Assembly: GCF_014212125.1 (NCBI RefSeq)
Contig: NZ_JACJVP010000007.1
Span: 174,840 to 238,839 of the forward strand
DNA length: 64,000 nt
DNA from: Cohnella nanjingensis
GTDB taxonomy: Bacteria; Bacillota; Bacilli; Paenibacillales; Paenibacillaceae
Direction: 5' to 3'
The notes beneath the pieces are model-generated. The model did not search any database and was not told the origin of the DNA. It was given only the letters and a program-made list of their open reading frames with translations. This document shows, piece after piece, positions 26,049-34,723 of this stretch (its first letter is position 1; each line of letters opens with the position of its first letter). The position numbers were made by a program, and so were the translations under genes.

Positions 26049-26102
26049 TTTTCTAAACCAGTGTAAATCCATCGGAATAGATGAACAAAAGGGGAGAGCG
26101 AC

Positions 26103-27107
26103 ATGATCAGAAAAGCGATCGCGATATTGGCAACCGCAGGCCTAACGGCGGGCCTCCTGGCCGGATGCGGCGGCGACAAAGCGGATCAGGCCGGCGGAGC
26201 GAGAAACGAGGCGGTCACCGTCATCCTGGACTGGACGCCGAATACGAACCATACCGGCCTTTACGTCGCCTTGGAGAAGGGCTACTACGGCGCGGAAGGT
26301 CTCGACGTGAAGATCGTCCAGCCGTCGGAAGGCACGACCGCGACGCTCATCGCCGCGGGCAAGGGGGACTTCGGCGTCAGCTATCAAGAGGACGTGACGT
26401 ACGCGCTGACGGGCAAGGATCCGCTGCCCATCAAGGCGGTCGCGACGCTCCTCCAACACAATACGTCGGGCTTTGCCGCGCCGAAGAGCAAGCATATCCA
26501 GAGCGTCAAGGACTTCGAGGGCAAAGTGTACGGCGGATGGGGGTCCCCGTCGGAGGAAGCGGTGCTTCAGGCCGTCATGGAGAAGAACGGGGCGGACTAC
26601 GCCAAGCTGAAGCGGGTCGATATCGGCAGCGACGATTTCTTCGCCGCCACGAGCAAAAACGTCGATTTCGCCTGGATTTTCGAGGGCTGGACCGGCATCG
26701 AGGCCAAGGAACGGGGCATAGAGCTGAACTATCTTCCCGCCAGGGAGCTGGATCCCGCGCTCGACTACTATACGCCGATCCTCATCGCCGGCACCAAGAC
26801 GATCAAGAACCAGCCCGACAAGGTGCGCAAATTTCTAAAGGCGACCGAGGAAGGGTACCGCTACGCCATCGATCATCCGGAGGAGAGCGCCGGGCTGCTG
26901 CTCAAGCATGCGCCGGAGATCGACAAGACGCTAGCCGTGGAAAGCCAGAAGTTCCTGGCTTCGCAGTACATCGCGGACGCGTCGGGCTGGGGGCAGATGA
27001 AGGATCAGGTGTGGGCCGCGTACGCGCAGTTCCTGCTGGACAAAGGCCTCATCCCGAAGGCGCTGAACGTTCCGGAGGCGTACACCAACGAATTTTTGCC
27101 GAAGTAA
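26103..27107 (+). CDS. ABC transporter substrate-binding lipoprotein, NMT1/THI5 family
   Basis: A 334-residue lipoprotein: basic N terminus, hydrophobic stretch and lipobox LLAGC with Cys22. The mature part opens with '[20 protein letters not shown]', the signature of NMT1/THI5-like pyrimidine-precursor binding proteins (ThiY, which binds formylaminopyrimidine). '[20 protein letters not shown]' and '[10 protein letters not shown]' fit that fold. It is the first gene of the MerR-controlled operon. The ligand is inferred to be a thiamine pyrimidine precursor or another aromatic heterocycle; no thi gene or TPP riboswitch is nearby. Confidence 0.9.
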   Translation: MIRKAIAILATAGLTAGLLAGCGGDKADQAGGARNEAVTVILDWTPNTNHTGLYVALEKGYYGAEGLDVKIVQPSEGTTATLIAAGKGDFGVSYQEDVTYALTGKDPLPIKAVATLLQHNTSGFAAPKSKHIQSVKDFEGKVYGGWGSPSEEAVLQAVMEKNGADYAKLKRVDIGSDDFFAATSKNVDFAWIFEGWTGIEAKERGIELNYLPARELDPALDYYTPILIAGTKTIKNQPDKVRKFLKATEEGYRYAIDHPEESAGLLLKHAPEIDKTLAVESQKFLASQYIADASGWGQMKDQVWAAYAQFLLDKGLIPKALNVPEAYTNEFLPK

Positions 27108-27153
27108 GGCCGTTGCGGCGGCAGTCAACTTATACGGAGAGAAGGAAGTCTAC

Positions 27154-28077
27154 ATGAGACACCTGAAGGTCATGCTGGAATATTTCTACCCATGGACCAA
27201 CTCGGCGGGGCTCTACTACGCGAGGGAGCAGGGCTGGTACCGGGAAGCCGGGCTGGACGTCGAGTTTACGGTCTACGATCCCGGCCGGGGCGACACGCTG
27301 GCCTATCTGGCGAGGGGGGAAGCCGATTTCGGCCTCTTCCCGAGCAACCGGCTGCTCGTGCAGCGGGAGAAGCAGCCAGTCGTCATCGGCGTGGCCGCGA
27401 TCAATCACCGGGGCATGGAAACGGTGCAGACGGTGCGGAGCACGGGGATCCGGCGTCCGGCGGACCTGAGCGGCCGGCGGATCGCGATGAACCCGACGCC
27501 GCGCGGGCTGGCCATGATTCGGCAGCTGGTTCGCGCGGACGGAGGCGATCCGGACGCGATCGTCGTCGTCGACGCGGGAACGCGGGAGCTGATGCCCGAC
27601 GACATTGCCGCCGGAGCGGCGGACGCGACCTTCGGCAGCTACTGGGCCTGGGAGATCCTGATGGAAACGAAGGTGCCGGAGGAGGAGCGAATCGTCTGGC
27701 CCGTGGATCAAATCGGCGCGCCGCCTTATCACAGCTACCTGATCGGGACGCAGGAGGAGCTGGCAAGCCGGCAGCCCGAGATGGTGCGGGATTTTCTGGC
27801 GGCGACGGAGCGGGGGTACCGGGCGGTCGCGGCGGACCCGCTGGCCGCGGTGTCGATCTACGAACGGGTCATTCCTTATTTTCCGAAGGATCTGTTCGAA
27901 CGCTCGCTGCCGCTCATCGCGAGTACCTGGCTGCATGAAGGCGTCTGGGGCCGCCAGCGGGCCGAGCTGATGGAGCCTTATGCGGCCTGGCTCGCCGACC
28001 ACGGTATCCTGGCGGACCGGGACGTCTGGCGGACGTCCTATACGAACGCCTATTTGTCGGGGGAGGCGGCACGATGA
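27154..28077 (+). CDS. NMT1/THI5-like binding-domain protein without signal peptide
   Basis: A 307-residue protein starting MRHLKVMLEYFYPWTNSAGL with 'YYAREQGWYREAGLDVEFTV', 'RIAMNPTPRGLAMIRQLVRA', 'FGSYWAWEILMETK' and the end 'DVWRTSYTNAYLSG'. It has the fold of SsuA/ThiY solute-binding proteins but neither signal peptide nor lipobox. The CCCFC-type motif of the yeast Thi5 pyrimidine synthase is absent. It could be a cytosolic binding or sensor protein or a diverged enzyme. Its stop overlaps the kinase start (ATGA). Confidence 0.85.
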   Translation: MRHLKVMLEYFYPWTNSAGLYYAREQGWYREAGLDVEFTVYDPGRGDTLAYLARGEADFGLFPSNRLLVQREKQPVVIGVAAINHRGMETVQTVRSTGIRRPADLSGRRIAMNPTPRGLAMIRQLVRADGGDPDAIVVVDAGTRELMPDDIAAGAADATFGSYWAWEILMETKVPEEERIVWPVDQIGAPPYHSYLIGTQEELASRQPEMVRDFLAATERGYRAVAADPLAAVSIYERVIPYFPKDLFERSLPLIASTWLHEGVWGRQRAELMEPYAAWLADHGILADRDVWRTSYTNAYLSGEAAR

Positions 28078-29261
28078 GCGGGCAGGCGGGGCTGCAGGAC
28101 GTCCGGGCCCACGGCATGGGAACGGAGCTGGTGCGGCCGGACTGGGCGCCCATCACGCCGGCGGAGACGAGCCGGCTGCTCGGCCGCTATGCCGGTCTGG
28201 GCGAAGCGGAGGCGCTCGTCTGGCACAGCCCGCGTCCGTTCTCGAGCGCGACGATCGCGGAGACGGCGGGCGGACGGCTGTTCGTGAAGCGGCATCATCG
28301 TTCCGTGCGGGATGTGGCGGGACTGCTGGAGGAGCATCGTTTTATTCGGCACTTGCGGGAGGACGGCGTTCCGGTAAGCGACATCTTGGTCGGAACGGAC
28401 GGCTCGACGGCCTACGCCATGGACGAGTGGACGTACGAGGTCCACCGGCTGGCAGCCGGCACGGACCTGTACCGCGACGCCGTGTCGTGGAGTCCCTTCG
28501 GCCACGTCTCCCATGCGTACGCGGCCGGGCAGGCGCTCGGGCGGATGCACGTCGCGGCGGAGCGCTTCGACGCGCCGCCGAGGCCGGTCCGTCCGCTCGT
28601 CTCGAGCTTCTCGATCTTCGCCGCCGCGGATCCTTGCGCGGAGCTGGCCCGGTATGTCTCCCGGCGCGGCGCGCTGGCCGAATATATGAAGGGCCGCCCG
28701 TGGGCGCGGGATTTCGAGACGGCGCTGCTGCCGCATTACGCCCGGCTCGCGCCGCTGCTCGGGGAGCTGCGTCCCCTCTGGACGCACAACGATTGGCACG
28801 CGTCGAACCTGCTTTGGCGGGTCGGGGCGGACGGAGCCGCGACCGTCGAGACGATCCTCGACTTCGGACTCGCCGACCGGACGAACGCCGTCTACGACCT
28901 GGCGACGGCGATCGAGCGCAACGCGATCGATTGGCTCGCGCTGCACGAGGACGGGCAGGAGGATCTGGTCCGGTACGACCAGGTGGACGCGCTGCTGGAC
29001 GGCTACGAGTCGGCGCGGCCGCTGGGCAAGCGCGAGTCGGCTGCGCTCGCGGCGCTGCTGCCGATCGTCCACGCGGAATTCGCGCTGTCCGAGATCGATT
29101 ATTTCTTCGGCATCGTCCGGTCCGCGCACAATGCCGACCTCGCCTACGACCTCTTCTGGCTGGGCCACGCCCGCTGGTTCGACGGCGCGAGCGGGCGGGA
29201 ACTATTGGCGCATCTGGAAGACAGATTCGAAAGACGGGACGATCGCGCGCGCTATAGTTGA
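28074..29261 (+). CDS. APH/choline-kinase-like phosphotransferase
   Basis: A 395-residue kinase-fold protein. The Brenner motif is H238-N-D240-WHAS-N245 (D240 the catalytic base), followed by the DFG-like 'ETILDFGLADRTNAVYDLA'. 'GRLFVKRHH' supplies the N-lobe Lys. Aminoglycoside kinases, ThiK thiamine kinase and others share this fold. In this operon, phosphorylation of the imported compound is more likely than drug resistance (inference). It is coupled to the upstream gene by a 4-nt overlap. Confidence 0.87.
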   Translation: MSGQAGLQDVRAHGMGTELVRPDWAPITPAETSRLLGRYAGLGEAEALVWHSPRPFSSATIAETAGGRLFVKRHHRSVRDVAGLLEEHRFIRHLREDGVPVSDILVGTDGSTAYAMDEWTYEVHRLAAGTDLYRDAVSWSPFGHVSHAYAAGQALGRMHVAAERFDAPPRPVRPLVSSFSIFAAADPCAELARYVSRRGALAEYMKGRPWARDFETALLPHYARLAPLLGELRPLWTHNDWHASNLLWRVGADGAATVETILDFGLADRTNAVYDLATAIERNAIDWLALHEDGQEDLVRYDQVDALLDGYESARPLGKRESAALAALLPIVHAEFALSEIDYFFGIVRSAHNADLAYDLFWLGHARWFDGASGRELLAHLEDRFERRDDRARYS

Positions 29262-29331
29262 CAAGGTTTCTGGAGCTTGCTAATTTATAACTAAGCTTAT
29301 CGGAATTATTAAATTTAAGGCGTGACAACCT

Positions 29332-30084
29332 ATGAACAGACATGCCAGATTCGACCAGCGGCTGTATCCCGTCGCCGCGCTGCTCATCGCCGTGGCGCTG
29401 TGGCAGGCGATCGTGACGCTGGCCCGCGTGCCGATGTATATCCTCCCATCCCCGCTGGATACGGCGCAAGCGCTGATCGACGACTTCGGCATCATCGTCC
29501 GGCACGTCGGCATCACGCTGTACGAGTCGGCCCTCGGCTTCGCTTTGTCCGTCGCGCTGGCCTTTGCGCTAGCCATTCTCATGGACGGCTTTGCCGTCGT
29601 CAAAAAGTCGCTCTACCCCATCCTGATCGTCTCGCAGACGATTCCGACGATCGCCATTACGCCGCTGTTGATCATCTGGTTCGGCTTCGGCATTTTGCCG
29701 AAGGTGCTCGTCATCGTGCTGGTGTGCTTCTTCCCGATCTGCGTCAGCCTGGTCGACGGCTTCGACAAGGTGGACCGGGACTACCTCAATCTGTTCCGCA
29801 CGTACAAGGCGAGCCGCCTGCAGACGTTTCTGCACCTCAAGCTGCCGTCCGCGCTGGTGAACTTCTTCTCCGGCCTGAAGATCGCGGCGACCTACATGAT
29901 CATGGCGGCGATCATCGGCGAATGGCAAGGCGGGACCGAGGGGATCGGCGTATACATGGTCCGCACCAAGAACGCCTACGCGCTCGACAAAGTGTTCGCC
30001 TCCATCTTCGTCATCGTCCTCATCAGCGTCGTGCTCATCTCGATCCTCGATCGGATCGGCCGGCGGGCCACCCATTGGAAATAG
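29332..30084 (+). CDS. ABC transporter permease (SsuC/ThiX-like)
   Basis: A 250-residue inner-membrane protein with about six helices. The EAA loop is 'NLFRTYKASRLQTFLHLKLP' and 'SALVNFFSGLKIAATYMIMA', with 'IIGEWQGGTEGIGVYM' after it, as in the taurine/nitrate/HMP permease family. It forms the channel with the ATPase at 30100. A 70-bp gap precedes it, with an AT-rich dip before the start and a weak SD. Confidence 0.92.
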   Translation: MNRHARFDQRLYPVAALLIAVALWQAIVTLARVPMYILPSPLDTAQALIDDFGIIVRHVGITLYESALGFALSVALAFALAILMDGFAVVKKSLYPILIVSQTIPTIAITPLLIIWFGFGILPKVLVIVLVCFFPICVSLVDGFDKVDRDYLNLFRTYKASRLQTFLHLKLPSALVNFFSGLKIAATYMIMAAIIGEWQGGTEGIGVYMVRTKNAYALDKVFASIFVIVLISVVLISILDRIGRRATHWK

Positions 30085-30099
30085 CGGGAGGGATCGACT

Positions 30100-30924
30100 A
30101 TGCAAGCTGCGCAAGATCAGGCACGTGACCAGGCACATGATCAGACGCTAGGCCAAGAGCATGACCCGTCGCGGGACCCGGTTCGCGACCCGGCGCAAGA
30201 ACGCCGCGGCGGCGAGACGCTGATCCGGCTGAACGGCGTCGGCAAGCGCTTTGGCTCCATGGAAGTGCTGACCGGCGTGGATCTCCGCGTCCGCAAGGGG
30301 GAATTCGTCTCGATCCTCGGGCCGAGCGGCTCCGGCAAAAGCACGCTGTTCAACATCATCGCGGGACTGACGACGGCCGACCGGGGCGAGCTGCAGGTGA
30401 ACGGGGAGATCGGATACATGCAGCAGAAGGACCTGCTGCTTCCCTGGAAGACGGTCATCGACAATATCGCGCTGCCGCTCGTGCTGAAGGGCCATGACAA
30501 GAAGCAGGCGCGGGAACGCGCGGACGCCTGGATCGAACGGGTGGGGCTGCGCGGGTACGAGACCCGCTACCCGAGCCAGCTGTCCGGCGGCATGAAGCAG
30601 CGGGCGAGCTTCCTCCGCACGTTCCTCGCTTCCGGGGAGCTGATGCTGCTGGACGAACCGTTCGGCGCGCTGGATTCGATGACGAAGAGCGGCATGCAGA
30701 CGTGGCTGCTCGAGATGCAGGAGGCGCTGGGGGCGACCATCCTCTTCATCACGCACGACATCGAGGAGTCGATCCTCCTCTCGGATCGGATCTACGTCCT
30801 TTCTTCCCGGCCCGGCGTCGTGAAGGAGGAGCTGACCGTCGGCTTCGGCGGAGGCGACAAGCGGGAGCGGCTCGTCGACCCGCGGCTGCTGCTGATGAAG
30901 GAAGACATCCGGCGCCTTTTGTAG
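30100..30924 (+). CDS. ABC transporter ATPase (SsuB/ThiZ-like)
   Basis: A 274-residue ATPase. Walker A 'GPSGSGKST', Q-loop 'MQQKDLLLPWKTV', signature 'LSGGMKQR', Walker B 'LMLLDEPFGALD', H-loop 'ILFITHDIEE'. The first 36 residues are an unusual hydrophilic extension with repeated D-Q-A and R-D-P units (AQDQARDQAHDQ, SRDPVRDPAQE) that is not part of the fold; a later start is not obvious. The protein energises import by the proteins encoded upstream. Confidence 0.92.
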   Translation: MQAAQDQARDQAHDQTLGQEHDPSRDPVRDPAQERRGGETLIRLNGVGKRFGSMEVLTGVDLRVRKGEFVSILGPSGSGKSTLFNIIAGLTTADRGELQVNGEIGYMQQKDLLLPWKTVIDNIALPLVLKGHDKKQARERADAWIERVGLRGYETRYPSQLSGGMKQRASFLRTFLASGELMLLDEPFGALDSMTKSGMQTWLLEMQEALGATILFITHDIEESILLSDRIYVLSSRPGVVKEELTVGFGGGDKRERLVDPRLLLMKEDIRRLL

Positions 30925-30948
30925 CGCCGAGACGAGGGGGGAGCGGAC

Positions 30949-31797
30949 ATGGACTGGTATACGATCGGGGAAGTGTCGAAGCTGTGCAACATTCCGATCC
31001 GCACCCTGCGCTATTACGACGACATCGGTCTGCTGAAACCGGACCGCATCTCGCCGGATACCAACTACCGCTACTACTCCAAAGAAGGTCTGCGCAAGAT
31101 TCCGCTGATCAAGTATTACAAGCAGCTCGGGTTCAAGCTCGAGGATATCGGGCCGATGCTGGAGCGCCGGGAGATCGAGGTGCTCGAGGAATACATGGCC
31201 AAGGAGCTGCTCCTCGTCGAACGGCAGATGGCCGAGCTGCAGAAGAAGCACTTCGCCATCCGGGAATGGCAGCGGCTGCTGCAGCAGGGCGAGTCGCTGC
31301 TCGCGGAGGCCGGAGAGGGGCGCGAGATCCGGATGGAGCGCTTCCCGCTTTATCGCACGATGAAATTCCGCTACGAAGTGAAGGAGCGGCAGACCGCCGA
31401 CATGGAGGTGATTTACAGCAACCTTTTCGTCGAGCTGTGCCATCGGCACAACGTTTTCGCGTACGGGCCGTTCATGCTGTACTTCGACGACTTCGGCCGG
31501 CGCGTCGATCGGACGTTCACGGGGGTCGACTGCTACACCGCCGTGATCGAAGACGGGGCGAACGCCGCGCTGACGACGGAGGTGGGCGGCTTCGAAGCGC
31601 TGAGCGTCGTGCACCGCGGCGATTACCGGACGATCGGCGACACGTACCGCGCCGTCCAGGATTGGGCGGAGCGGGAGCGGATTCCGCTGCAGGGGGCTTC
31701 CTACGAACGGTATATCATCGATCCCTGGGTAACGGCGCACAGCGACAATTACGTGACCGAATTAATCCTGCCGATCGGAGGGCAAGCGCATGTCTAA
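30949..31797 (+). CDS. MerR-family regulator with GyrI-like effector domain
   Basis: A 282-residue regulator. The HTH is 'YTIGEVSKLCNIPIRTLRYY', 'DDIGLLKPDRISPDTNYRYY' (classic MerR), then a coiled-coil dimerisation helix (about 75-120) and a C-terminal effector-binding domain (about 130-282) of the BmrR/GyrI type. It probably binds the 19-bp-spacer promoter at 26018 and activates the operon when a hydrophobic or heterocyclic ligand is present. It overlaps the rhodanese gene by 8 nt. Confidence 0.92.
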   Translation: MDWYTIGEVSKLCNIPIRTLRYYDDIGLLKPDRISPDTNYRYYSKEGLRKIPLIKYYKQLGFKLEDIGPMLERREIEVLEEYMAKELLLVERQMAELQKKHFAIREWQRLLQQGESLLAEAGEGREIRMERFPLYRTMKFRYEVKERQTADMEVIYSNLFVELCHRHNVFAYGPFMLYFDDFGRRVDRTFTGVDCYTAVIEDGANAALTTEVGGFEALSVVHRGDYRTIGDTYRAVQDWAERERIPLQGASYERYIIDPWVTAHSDNYVTELILPIGGQAHV

Positions 31798-32626
31798 CTT
31801 GATTGCGGCCGCGGAAGCGGCCGAGCGGCTCGGGCGGCCGGACGCCGTGTTCGCGGACGTCCGCTTCGTGCTGGGCGAGCCGGAGGCCGGGCAGGCCGCT
31901 TACGTACGGGGGCATATCCCGGGAGCGGTCTTTTTCGACCTGAACAAGGATCTGTCCGGCCCGAAGGAGACGCACGGAGGCGGGCATCCGCTGCCCGCGA
32001 TGGACGAATTCGCGCGTAAGCTCGGCGAAGCCGGCATCGACGCGGGGACGGAGGTCATCGTCTACGACGACCAGGGCGGGAGCATCGCCGCCCGGCTCTG
32101 GTGGATGTTGAAGCACGCCGGCCACGAGCGGGTGCGGCTGCTGGCGGAAGGCTTCTCGGCCTGGCGGGACGCGGGCTTCCCGGTGACGGCCGAGCCGCCG
32201 CGGCCGATCGCGAGGACCTTCGTCCCCCGGGTCGACGACCGTCTGCGGGCGACGGTGGCGGACGTCCGGGCCGGGCTGGAACGCCGGGACCGCGTCGTGC
32301 TCGTCGACTCGCGCATCCCCCGGCGCTATACCGGCGAAGACGCGACCAAGTACGCCAAGGCCGGGCACATTCCCGGCGCGATCAACCGCTACTGGGAGGA
32401 CGGCTCGCCCGGCGGCGTCTTCCTCGGCGCCGAGGCGCAGTGGGAGCGGTTCGAGGGGATTCCGGCGGACCGGGACATCATCGTCTACTGCGGGGCCGGC
32501 GTCACCGCTTGCCCGAACGTCCTCGCGCTGACGGAGGCGGGTTATCCGAACGTGAGGCTTTATGTAGGTAGTTGGAGCGATTGGATTTCGTACGAGGACA
32601 ATCCGATCGCGAAGGGAGAAGAGTAA
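31790..32626 (+). CDS. sseA: Two-domain rhodanese (thiosulfate/3-mercaptopyruvate sulfurtransferase)
   Basis: A 278-residue protein. Domain 1 (to about 130) has 'GHIPGAVFFDLNKDLSGP' and 'VIVYDDQGGSIAARLWWMLK' with no Cys. Domain 2 has 'VDSRIPRRYTGEDATKYAKA', 'GHIPGAINRY' and the active-site Cys234 in 'IIVYCGAGVTACPNVLAL'. It transfers sulfane sulfur from thiosulfate or mercaptopyruvate. Last gene of the ABC operon. Its last about 20 codons switch from very high GC to a plainer composition and are the block that recurs across the island (WSDWISYEDNPIAKGEE). Confidence 0.9.
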   Translation: MSNLIAAAEAAERLGRPDAVFADVRFVLGEPEAGQAAYVRGHIPGAVFFDLNKDLSGPKETHGGGHPLPAMDEFARKLGEAGIDAGTEVIVYDDQGGSIAARLWWMLKHAGHERVRLLAEGFSAWRDAGFPVTAEPPRPIARTFVPRVDDRLRATVADVRAGLERRDRVVLVDSRIPRRYTGEDATKYAKAGHIPGAINRYWEDGSPGGVFLGAEAQWERFEGIPADRDIIVYCGAGVTACPNVLALTEAGYPNVRLYVGSWSDWISYEDNPIAKGEE

Positions 32627-32754
32627 GAGCCGAAAGGCCGCGTCGAACGCGGGTTAGAGGGCTGCGACAGGTTGCCGGCGGGCAGGCTGCTGCGGCCCTC
32701 TTTGGGTTTTCCGTTCAACAGCTTGCAAACAAGAAGTCGAGGGAAGTGGTTGCA
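32573..32754 (+). repeat. Unit C repeat, most complete copy C11 (operon end)
   Basis: All elements are present: rhodanese tail block, mini-hairpin CGCGTCGAACGCG, the main hairpin GAGGGCTGCGACAGGTTGCC/GGCAGGCTGCTGCGGCCCTC (20-bp stem, two mismatches, loop GGCG), TTTGGGTTTT, and the border CAACAGCTTGCAAACAAGAA followed by GGGAAGTGGTTGC. Here it acts as the operon's rho-independent terminator. Confidence 0.9.
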
Positions 32755-33138
32755 GGAAGCCCGGAGCCAGCCACAGCAGGGCGGTCGGGACAGGTTGTTC
32801 TTGAATGCTTGTCCCCCTTGTCTCAGTCCGTCCAGAGCAGGAACGGTGAATCCTTTCGCGTGGAGCAAGTGCAAGATCGTCATACGGAACGATTCGATTG
32901 TATTTGGTGACGTTCCCGGTATTTCGATTCGCATTGTTTTTTCTGGTAACAACACAGCAAAACTTGCTCCGCCAAACTTTCGTCACGACTTCCGTTCGCT
33001 GCCATCGCTATGACAAGCGGCAATCAACCGGAGCAAAGATGCACCCAATTGACTGCCACGATGATGCGATTTTTCGGTTTAAGGTGTCCGTCAGGCATAT
33101 AAGCCTAGCTCTTCGGACAGGTTTTCGAACCCGTTAAT
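32755..33138. other. Gene-poor interval, no supported feature
   Basis: Between the operon terminator and the SDR gene no reading frame resembles a known protein. A minus-strand frame near 32800-32900 (FRMTILHLLHAKGFTVPALD) looks protein-like but has no context. It may be a further gene remnant. Confidence 0.4.
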
Positions 33139-33903
33139 TTACAGATGAGATCCGCCACTTGCATCAATTAATTGACCAGTGACCCAACGGCTGTCCGACG
33201 AGGCCAGAAAGGCAGCAATATCTGCAACATCTTCAGGCTCCCCCCACCTTTTGAAGGTTGAAAGACCAGCGGCAGATTTCTGTCCATTGGGATTTTGCAA
33301 CGTCCCGGCATTCATCTCTGTATTAATGATGCCAGGCTGGATGGCGTTCACCGTAATATTACGGCTCCCAAGCTGTTGAGCCAAGACGTGCGTAAGCGTG
33401 TCGACTGCACCCTTCGACATGCTGTAGGCGAAAACACTGGGCGAGGCCACACGTGTTACAAACGAAGAGATATTGATAATATGGCCTCCATCTCTCAGAC
33501 GCGGTAAAGCTTGTTGGGTAACAAAAAGCGGTGCTTTGACATTAATGTTCATGACCTCGTTGAAAGATTCTTCCGTCGTCTCTTCAAAGGTTACAATTTG
33601 TCCGATTCCAGCGTTATTCACAAGAATGTCAAAACGGTTATCGCCTGTACGTTCCCGAAGGGCTTCATCCAAAGTCGCATATAAATCATGAATGCCGTCA
33701 AGGGTACTTAAGTCAGCTCCGATCGTGAATGCGGCACCTCCATTTTGCTCTATCCGATGAACAACTTCCTCTGCTTCATTTTGTCTTTTTCCATAGTGTA
33801 CTGCAACTACTGCGCCCTCCTGCGCCAGACGCAACGCAATACCACGACCAATCCCCCGGCTGGCACCGGTTACTAAAGCGATTTTACCCTTCAACTTACT
33901 CAT
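33139..33903 (-). CDS. Short-chain dehydrogenase/reductase (FabG-like)
   Basis: A 254-residue classical SDR: cofactor loop 'VTGASRGIGRGIALRLAQEG', 'ILVNNAGIG', catalytic Ser in 'IINISSFVTR', Y-x-x-x-K in 'FAYSMSKGAVDTLTHVLAQQ', 'QPGIINTEMNAG'. It is NADP(H)-dependent with unknown substrate. The ATG at 33903 (MSKLKGKIALV) has AAGGAG 8-9 nt upstream, better than 33936. It lies downstream of the TetR gene on the same strand. Confidence 0.9.
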   Translation of the reverse strand: MSKLKGKIALVTGASRGIGRGIALRLAQEGAVVAVHYGKRQNEAEEVVHRIEQNGGAAFTIGADLSTLDGIHDLYATLDEALRERTGDNRFDILVNNAGIGQIVTFEETTEESFNEVMNINVKAPLFVTQQALPRLRDGGHIINISSFVTRVASPSVFAYSMSKGAVDTLTHVLAQQLGSRNITVNAIQPGIINTEMNAGTLQNPNGQKSAAGLSTFKRWGEPEDVADIAAFLASSDSRWVTGQLIDASGGSHL

Positions 33904-34024
33904 GCCTTCATCTCCTTGTTTGGAATTCATGGTCAATTATATTGCAAGGTGACGTTTGAAATGTTGCTCTCTCATTCGGAATTCATGTCTATCGTCAAAT
34001 AGCCTACGGGAAGCAATGACAGAC

Positions 34025-34576
34025 TCATTCTTTAAAATAGGGCGTAATCCCTCTTGAATATAGGTTCTCCACTAACGTGAAAAATTCTTCTGACGATAAA
34101 TCCTTTTGACGCTGGATCCAAAGACGAAATAAAGAAAGGGAAGTTGTCAGGTAAAACTCAATTAAGTATGGCGTTAAGGAATGATTTTGCGGAACGTTTA
34201 ATTCTAATTGATCCAAAGTGATTTCTTTTTTTAAGCGTTTTAAAAAACGGGTGCTTCCATAATCACCCAAAAGGGCATTAAGAACCAGGAGATGTTCTCT
34301 TTTGTCCAGACAATAGAGCGTATCTTGAACCGTATGCATCGATAGCTCTTTATTCGCCAATTCTTTTTTTAGGTCATTCAATAAGTCATTTTCAACAGAG
34401 TCTAACAATTCGTAAATGTCAGTAAAGTATTGATAAAAGGTGCTGCGGTTATATCCTGACTTATTCGCAATTTCCTGAACCGAAATTTTCTCAATCGGCT
34501 TTTGGCTATATAACTCACAAAAAACTTCTACAAACTTTTGTCTTGTTTTCTCCGTTATTTGGGGTTGCTTTTTCAT
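34025..34576 (-). CDS. TetR-family regulator
   Basis: A 183-residue protein: HTH 'IEKISVQEIANKSGYNRSTF', 'YQYFTDIYELLDSVENDLLN', then an all-helical ligand domain. It is AT-rich like the divergent gene, unlike the flanking SDR genes. A strong SD (TAGGAGGAAAC) precedes the ATG. It probably represses the divergent ketopantoate-reductase-like gene through the palindrome at 34665. Confidence 0.88.
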   Translation of the reverse strand: MKKQPQITEKTRQKFVEVFCELYSQKPIEKISVQEIANKSGYNRSTFYQYFTDIYELLDSVENDLLNDLKKELANKELSMHTVQDTLYCLDKREHLLVLNALLGDYGSTRFLKRLKKEITLDQLELNVPQNHSLTPYLIEFYLTTSLSLFRLWIQRQKDLSSEEFFTLVENLYSRGITPYFKE

Positions 34577-34664
34577 GTTTCCTCCTACTAGCGAATAAGA
34601 ATATCATCCGACAAATAATAAAAAACTGATGGTTGATCAAGGAATAATACAGATCTACAATAAC

Positions 34665-34686
34665 ATCATACAACATGTTGTCTGAT
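34665..34686. promoter_or_regulatory. Palindromic operator in TetR/reductase divergent promoter
   Basis: Half sites ATCATACAACA and TGTTGTCTGAT form a 22-bp palindrome with one mismatch, with the perfect core ACAACATGTTGT. It lies in the 147-bp AT-rich gap between the TetR gene and the divergent reductase, where a TetR dimer would bind. Confidence 0.75.
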
Positions 34687-34723
34687 AATTAAAAGGAAAT
34701 GCTAATAAGTAGGGGTGGTTTTA

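Noticed and set aside
26000..26102. TPP riboswitch upstream of the THI5-like operon
   Set aside because: The leader is only about 50 nt after the predicted start site and has no THI-box CUGAGA/ACCUGA elements; a MerR operator explains regulation better.
28074..29261. Aminoglycoside resistance kinase
   Set aside because: The Brenner motif is present, but the operon context with a THI5-type importer and MerR regulator argues for a metabolic substrate; no APH subclass signature was recognised.
30148..31740. 530-codon minus-strand frame opposite the ATPase and MerR genes
   Set aside because: Antisense shadow with Arg/His/Leu-rich composition and no recognisable motif.
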